Source: a virus. From it: a stretch of DNA of 24,829 bases. Below the pieces are notes generated by a model. That model had not been told where the DNA came from, did not search any database, and saw only the letters and a program-made list of their open reading frames with translations. A program made the position numbers and the translations under genes. Location of the stretch: IMG/VR virus record IMGVR_UViG_3300020471_000789, positions 1 through 24,829 of that record. The stretch is one strand, 5' to 3'. Of this stretch, positions 21,365 to 24,829 are shown one piece after another. Within the stretch, counting starts at the first letter, position 1. Every line of letters starts with the position of its first letter.

Positions 21365-21875
21365 CCGTAAAGGTGCAATGGTATTGATGGCTTCTGGCCA
21401 GACACACTGGACACACCTACACAGCACAAAAATCCCAGATGACTACCTGCACTATCAAAGAGCTGTGATTGTACGTAATCCGTTTACCAGAGCTCTGCAA
21501 ATGTATGATGATTATTGTGAATTATGGGAATCTAATAACAAAAAGCCTATTAGCTTTTACGAATGGATCAGCAACCTAAAAACGCAGGACTGGGAGATAC
21601 AAACAACCATCCACGAATGGGTCAGCGACCAGGTGCCAGCTGAGCCGATTAAGTTTGAACAAGCAGCTAGAGACCTAAAAGAAAGCTTTGGAATACGTAT
21701 AAAGTCACCGTTTAAGGATTACATCAACTGGAAGAAGCGTTGGTGGCCGATTGGGTCAACTGCTATCTGTGAATTCAGGCAGCACGTCATCAAGGATATT
21801 GATCCCTTCGGTTACACGACTAAAGCCATTACCTGGCTGGAAGCCAAAGCTATTGCAGGAATTTTCGACGTATGA
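21282..21875 (+). CDS. Sulfotransferase-like protein
   Basis: This 197-aa protein has the marks of a PAPS-dependent sulfotransferase fold. A first strand (LVILTPPGTQASR, residues 9-21) gives the 5'-phosphosulfate loop after a beta strand, and VIVRNPFTRALQMYDDY (63-79) matches the 3'-phosphate loop with Arg and a following helix. The C-terminal part contains YINWKKRWWPIGST. The start is GTG 21282, with a perfect AGGAGG seven bases upstream; an earlier in-frame TTG at 21237 lacks such a site. At 197 aa it is short for the family, so an acceptor-binding part may be reduced. The target is unknown. It overlaps the PAPS-reductase-like gene by four bases (ATGA). Confidence 0.68.
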   Translation: MLILKPQKLVILTPPGTQASRIHNCLGDRKGAMVLMASGQTHWTHLHSTKIPDDYLHYQRAVIVRNPFTRALQMYDDYCELWESNNKKPISFYEWISNLKTQDWEIQTTIHEWVSDQVPAEPIKFEQAARDLKESFGIRIKSPFKDYINWKKRWWPIGSTAICEFRQHVIKDIDPFGYTTKAITWLEAKAIAGIFDV

Positions 21876-22696
21876 AAGAAATACACATATTGAGTTTAGG
21901 AGCAGGCGTTCAATCAACTGCATTGTATTTGATGGATCTAGATGGCGATCTAGATGTCAAATTTGATTATGCAATTTTTGCCGATCCAGGCGATGAACCA
22001 GAAGCAGTTTACAAGCATTTAGAATGGCTGCAAACATTGGGTGGTGCTGAATTGCTAGTCAGATCAAACGGTTGTCTAGGTGATGATCTTATGGATAAAA
22101 CTAAGGATAGGGTTTCATCCATTCCTGTTTTCACATTCAATGAGTCTGCAAACAGTGTTGGAATGGTGCAACGACAATGCACAAACGACTACAAAATTAA
22201 AGTGGTGGAACAAACGATTAGGCGTGACATTCTAGGTTTAAAGCCGAGGCAACGAGTGCCTAAAGATGTAAAAATCTGGCAATATGTCGGATTTAGTATG
22301 GATGAGCCTGGTAGAGCAGCAAGAGCGCGCGGCAGATTTAACCAACGTGGCTGGACGGATGTCAGTTTTCCGTTGATAGAAGATGGAATGACCAGACAAG
22401 ACTGCATCAATTATTTAGAGCAAAGAGTGCCACACAATGTGCCGAGGTCAGCATGTGTTTATTGCCCCTATAAATCAAATCGTGAATGGCTTGCATTGAA
22501 ACGCGCTGGTGGTGCAGATTGGCAACGTGCATTGGCTATTGATAAAGCATTGAGGACTAAAGGCACACCATTGAATAAGAGGTTAAATTATCCAGCGTAT
22601 TTGCACCGTTCGTGCAAGCCGTTGGAAGAATGCAAACTTGATGAAGACCAAATGAATTTGTTTGACATGGAATGTGAAGGCGGCTGTGGATTATGA
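21872..22696 (+). CDS. PAPS-reductase-like PP-loop protein
   Basis: This 274-aa protein is an adenine-nucleotide alpha-hydrolase (PP-loop) family member related to PAPS reductase, a type seen in many phages. The PP-loop is ILSLGAGVQSTALYL (6-20). It is followed by FDYAIFADPGDEPEAVYKHL, the RQCTNDYKIKVVEQ motif (101-114), QYVGFSMDEPGRA, FPLIEDGMTRQDCINYL, the SACVYCPYKSNREW motif (193-206), and a C-terminal ECEGGCG. The paired Cys at 195/198 and 268/272 suggest a metal or iron-sulfur site. The reaction is not known for the phage family: sulfate reduction, base thiolation or DNA/RNA modification are all possible. It is translationally coupled to the sulfotransferase-like gene by ATGA, and to RusA by a four-base overlap. 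Confidence 0.82.
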   Translation: MKEIHILSLGAGVQSTALYLMDLDGDLDVKFDYAIFADPGDEPEAVYKHLEWLQTLGGAELLVRSNGCLGDDLMDKTKDRVSSIPVFTFNESANSVGMVQRQCTNDYKIKVVEQTIRRDILGLKPRQRVPKDVKIWQYVGFSMDEPGRAARARGRFNQRGWTDVSFPLIEDGMTRQDCINYLEQRVPHNVPRSACVYCPYKSNREWLALKRAGGADWQRALAIDKALRTKGTPLNKRLNYPAYLHRSCKPLEECKLDEDQMNLFDMECEGGCGL

Positions 22697-23034
22697 ATTT
22701 CATATTGCCATATCCGCCAACTGTAAACACCTACTGGCGAAAGTTTAACAACCGGATGGTTATTTCACCTAAAGGCCGGCAATACAGAAAAGATGTAGTA
22801 CAGCAACTGCAAGGGTGTGAAACACTCACAGGCCGGCTGAAGCTAACAGTTATTGCAACTATGCCGGATAGACGCCGAAGGGATTTGGACAACATCCTCA
22901 AAAGCCTATTGGATGCCATGGATCATGCAGGGGTATTTGAAGACGACGAGCAGATAGACGAATTGCACGTATTCCGCAACGGCGTTGAAAAGCCGGGAAA
23001 CGTTGCAATCTCACTTCAGGAAATAGAGCGTTGA
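22693..23034 (+). CDS. rusA: RusA-type Holliday junction resolvase
   Basis: This 113-aa protein cuts four-way junctions made by recombination and replication. It has the classic RusA signs: LPYPPTVNTYWRK at the N-terminus, then GRQYRKDVV, the basic strand MPDRRRRDLDNILKSLLDAM with the catalytic Asp pair D64 and D66, and the third acid in VFEDDEQIDEL (D84, D85). Length is close to the roughly 120 aa of the family, and the catalytic residues are all present. It starts four bases inside the PAPS-reductase-like gene and ends in a TTGA overlap with the next ORF. Likely partners are the Sak4-like and SSB-like proteins upstream. Confidence 0.94.
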   Translation: MNFILPYPPTVNTYWRKFNNRMVISPKGRQYRKDVVQQLQGCETLTGRLKLTVIATMPDRRRRDLDNILKSLLDAMDHAGVFEDDEQIDELHVFRNGVEKPGNVAISLQEIER

Positions 23035-23426
23035 TAGATTTAACTAGGTTGAATTACAGGATTAGAAATTGCGTATTGAGCCAACACGGCACCGATCATT
23101 TGGCAGATTGTAATCAATGCGGAATGAAACCCAAACGTATGTGGAGCCACTCAGGTGCTGTGATCGGGTGTGAATGTAGTGTGCTGACAAATGCAAACGG
23201 TGCTGGTTGGGGTACGCTGGAGCATAGCTGGCAAATTCTACAAGGCGCGTGCACCGAAGCCGACGAACTAAGAACAAACCTGGCAAAAGCACATGAGGAC
23301 CACAATTTATACCGTGCAGAAATGCGTGCTAGGCTGGAAGCCTCGAAAGATGGCGTATTAAGTGCCGAACAAATTAAAAAGATGTTAGACATAACCTACA
23401 AGATTAATCAAAGATCAGTTTCGTAG
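23031..23426 (+). CDS. Hypothetical protein with possible zinc site
   Basis: This 131-aa protein is not recognised. Its N-terminal half has Cys pairs, CNQC (27-30) and CEC (47-49), with His residues nearby, a possible zinc-binding site. The C-terminal half is a long helix with ACTEADELRTNLAKAHEDHN and YRAEMRARLEASKDG. The start codon is TTG, overlapping the RusA stop as TTGA; no other start is as well placed. Its end overlaps the convergent phosphoesterase gene on the other strand by 19 bases. A regulatory or DNA-binding role is possible, but not shown. Confidence 0.62.
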   Translation: MIDLTRLNYRIRNCVLSQHGTDHLADCNQCGMKPKRMWSHSGAVIGCECSVLTNANGAGWGTLEHSWQILQGACTEADELRTNLAKAHEDHNLYRAEMRARLEASKDGVLSAEQIKKMLDITYKINQRSVS

Positions 23427-24265
23427 ATTTTTCGGTACCAGTTGCGGTTTCTAAAGTACCATTCAACCCAGTAACCACCCAGCGGTCTTGCACCCATGGC
23501 TCTTTCATTAGCCCAGCCGGCTGCACCGTCTCTAAATTCATCTTTGTACGTGCCGGTTCTGATAAAGTCTATTTTGCGTTGTTTAACTTTATTCCTAGTG
23601 TCGATGTAAGCCTGCACGTGCGGAAAGGTTTCTTTGCGGTGAATGTGGCCGGCTATGTACATATCAGCTCGGCATTGCGTCATGTACTTTTGAAATGCGT
23701 TGGTTTGACGACCCCAAGAAGCACTGCCACCATATCCATGGTGCGAATAGATCGTAGTCTGTGATTTGTTTCTCTGGTATTCAAGTCGAACCTTGCAAAA
23801 GTTACCATATCCACCAGAAACCGTGATTGCACCAGAGGATCGCATCATATGAGCGAACCTATCAATTAGATCAACCTCATGGCGTTTTAGTACGCTGGTT
23901 TCATGGTTGCCAGGGCAGACGAGCGCTAAGTGCTGGCCGTATGGCTTAAACCATTCAACGGCCTCATGCACAATGAGATCAAGATAAGGGCCACCAGCGG
24001 AGGGCATGTGCTCAGGCCGAATAGATTTTGAGGCGCGTGGATCGCCAGCACCTTCCATTGCGCAAAACAGATCGCCAAAGATACAAATAAACGCATTACG
24101 TTTAACAGCTTGATCCAGATGACGTTTCAACAAATCCCTGTCACATTTGGGATTGTCAAAGTGCAAGTCTGACAACGCTAACATTGGCACATGCTGACTA
24201 ACAGATTTGATTTGTGCATCAATGATTTGCACGTTGCCAGATTTGCGGGTGATTGTGTACTTCAT
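23408..24265 (-). CDS. Calcineurin-like metallophosphoesterase
   Basis: This 285-aa protein has all motifs of the dinuclear metallophosphoesterase fold: SDLHFDNP (D33, H35), GDLF (64-67), GNHET (119-123), YSHHG (H175 and H176) and GHIH (206-209). It should hydrolyse phosphoester bonds, with nucleotides, cyclic nucleotides or nucleic acids as possible substrates; SbcD/Mre11 nucleases share the fold, but nothing shows a nuclease-specific domain. The C-terminal 70 residues are rich in Arg, Trp and Tyr. It is the only clear minus-strand gene and has its own promoter-like TATAAT upstream. It overlaps the plus-strand gene at 23426 tail to tail, with no terminator between them. Confidence 0.91.
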   Translation of the reverse strand: MKYTITRKSGNVQIIDAQIKSVSQHVPMLALSDLHFDNPKCDRDLLKRHLDQAVKRNAFICIFGDLFCAMEGAGDPRASKSIRPEHMPSAGGPYLDLIVHEAVEWFKPYGQHLALVCPGNHETSVLKRHEVDLIDRFAHMMRSSGAITVSGGYGNFCKVRLEYQRNKSQTTIYSHHGYGGSASWGRQTNAFQKYMTQCRADMYIAGHIHRKETFPHVQAYIDTRNKVKQRKIDFIRTGTYKDEFRDGAAGWANERAMGARPLGGYWVEWYFRNRNWYRKIYETDL

Positions 24266-24306
24266 TCTTTCATTGTAAGTAGCCTAACGGTTACGCCGAT
24301 AGTTTA

Positions 24307-24312
24307 ATTATA
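24307..24312 (-). promoter_or_regulatory. Probable minus-10 box of the phosphoesterase promoter
   Basis: On the minus strand this hexamer is TATAAT, a perfect minus-10 box, about 42 bases before the phosphoesterase ATG. The minus-35 region has no good match to TTGACA at 16-18 bases. The surrounding DNA, 24300-24317, is AT-rich. The gene is otherwise isolated on its strand and needs its own promoter, which supports the call. Confidence 0.5.
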
Positions 24313-24385
24313 ATTAGCGTTCCCCCTTGAAAGCGTCTGTCGGTCATTCCAAATAATCCCCACAGCCGGCAGGCGCGTTTTTTTA

Positions 24386-24404
24386 TTCAGTTTGCTATAC
24401 TGAA
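24386..24404 (+). promoter_or_regulatory. Extended minus-10 promoter inside an inverted repeat
   Basis: TGCTATACT (24393-24401) is a good extended minus-10 element for rightward transcription, with a T7 tract (24378-24384) just upstream. It lies inside the inverted repeat TTCAGT/ACTGAA (24386-24391 and 24399-24404, seven-base spacer), a plausible operator for a repressor. There is no good minus-35 box, as expected for some extended minus-10 promoters. It would drive the 56-aa ORF at 24454 and the HNH/terminase genes. Bases 24266-24453 otherwise hold no gene. Confidence 0.55.
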
Positions 24405-24453
24405 ACGCCGATACTCAAGGGCAAGCAAATACTATCTATCTAAGGGGATTCAA

Positions 24454-24624
24454 ATGTTTGGAAGATTAATCGCAATAGTTAAAAGGTTGTCACCAGGTGC
24501 AGTAACTTATCTAGAAGGCTGTAGTGATGATGACATCATGGAGCTGCTGCTACTGGCTGGTCAGCATGGCATTGATGAAGCAATTGAAGCCATTGAAGCA
24601 CATAATGCAGGTATGATGCTCTGA
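24454..24624 (+). CDS. Small acidic hypothetical protein
   Basis: This 56-aa protein has a strong ribosome-binding site (AAGGGGA, five bases before ATG) and a promoter about 50 bases upstream. It is made of a short basic amphipathic start (MFGRLIAIVKRLSPGAVTYL) followed by an acidic helical part (SDDDIMELLLLAGQHGIDEA) with a short IEAIEA repeat. No named family is recognised. Good signals ahead of it make it a convincing gene despite its size. It may be a small regulator or host-takeover protein, which is speculation. Confidence 0.68.
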   Translation: MFGRLIAIVKRLSPGAVTYLEGCSDDDIMELLLLAGQHGIDEAIEAIEAHNAGMML

Positions 24625-24654
24625 CCATGTGCAGCGTACACGTTAGGGGTTGCT

Positions 24655-24829
24655 ATGGGATTGTGTGCCTACTGTATGCGGCGTAAGTGTAGCTGTACTA
24701 CAACGCGACGCATAAAGAAAACCTGGAGCACCCCAGAGGGTACCCCCCTAGACCATGAGCAAAGACGGGGTAACTCTAACGCTAGGGGTTATAATCGCAG
24801 GTGGCGTAAGGCTAGGCTGACATGGCTAA
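24655..24829 (+). CDS. Probable HNH endonuclease, N-terminal part (cut by window edge)
   Basis: The ORF begins at ATG 24655, with AGGGG eight bases upstream, and is open to the last base (58 codons plus one base). A Cys cluster, CAYCMRRKCSC, stands at the N-terminus. The segment ARGYNRRWRKARLTWL matches the highly conserved entry to phage HNH nucleases that lie just upstream of the terminase genes and help packaging. The HNH core itself would be beyond the window, so the call rests on the entry motif and on context. If the window ends were joined, the frame would run into a TAA at positions 33-35, seven bases ahead of the terS ATG, and the product would lack an HNH core. Confidence 0.55.
   Translation, partial: MGLCAYCMRRKCSCTTTRRIKKTWSTPEGTPLDHEQRRGNSNARGYNRRWRKARLTWL

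Noticed and set aside
24627-24686. Short ORF starting at ATG 24627
   Set aside because: It stops after 19 codons and has no ribosome-binding site; the ATG at 24655 has a site and a recognisable product.
1-24829. CRISPR array, insertion sequence, integrase, rRNA or tRNA
   Set aside because: No spaced direct repeats, transposase or recombinase motifs, or structured RNA gene could be found on either strand by reading.
1-24829. Terminal direct repeat between the window ends
   Set aside because: The first and last bases share no repeat longer than a few bases, so no end overlap supports circularity.

Overview
The window is a compact tailed-phage genome segment, siphovirus-like with an HK97-type head. 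Nearly every gene is on the plus strand, with overlapping starts and stops (ATGA, TAATG, TTGA). No integrase, repressor, polymerase or recognisable endolysin is visible. The host cannot be read directly. The virion proteins with NWxGGxxPTxGDxV-type beta domains, the Cys-rich LNGTY-type module and the conserved C-terminus of the 10794 protein resemble families I associate with Planctomycetes phages and prophages; this is a low-to-moderate confidence inference from memory.

Layout. 42-4434: packaging and head genes (P27-type small terminase, large terminase, portal with a long C-terminal extension, S78-type prohead protease). 4435-4589: a gap holding a long RNA hairpin just before the major capsid gene. 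4590-8491: capsid, head-tail connectors, head closure, HK97 gp10-like and DUF3168-type completion proteins, tail tube. 8511-10794: tail assembly chaperones with a canonical A AAA AAC minus-one frameshift site, then a short tape measure. 10794-14659: four distal-tail or fibre-like proteins ending in a Cys-rich one. 14652-15644: a zinc-finger / phosphoribosyltransferase / HAD fusion enzyme. 15644-17360: membrane proteins of a probable lysis cluster (tail-anchored protein, two-span holin-like protein, XhlA-like protein) with two virion-like beta proteins between them.

17361-24829: an AT-rich gap opens the DNA-metabolism half: an orphan 195-aa protein, a 59-aa CsrA homologue, a Sak4-like RecA-fold ATPase, a small orphan, and a DUF669-like SSB candidate ending in the bacterial SSB tail EDDIPF. 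A strong terminator follows, and a tiny membrane-protein ORF starts directly after its U-tract. Then come an orphan, a winged-helix replication protein, an overlapping small ORF, a sulfotransferase-like protein, a PAPS-reductase-like PP-loop protein, RusA and a Cys-containing orphan. A calcineurin-like phosphoesterase lies on the minus strand. The last part has a divergent promoter region, a 56-aa ORF and the start of a probable HNH endonuclease cut by the window edge.

How it works together (inference): the phage borrows the host replisome through the replication protein and the SSB tail, recombines with Sak4, SSB and RusA, may retune host or phage mRNA with its own CsrA, and may alter host metabolites with the PRTase-HAD, sulfotransferase and PP-loop enzymes. 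The HNH start at the right edge and the small terminase at the left edge are neighbours in many phages, so the window may be close to a full circularly permuted genome, but this is not proven.
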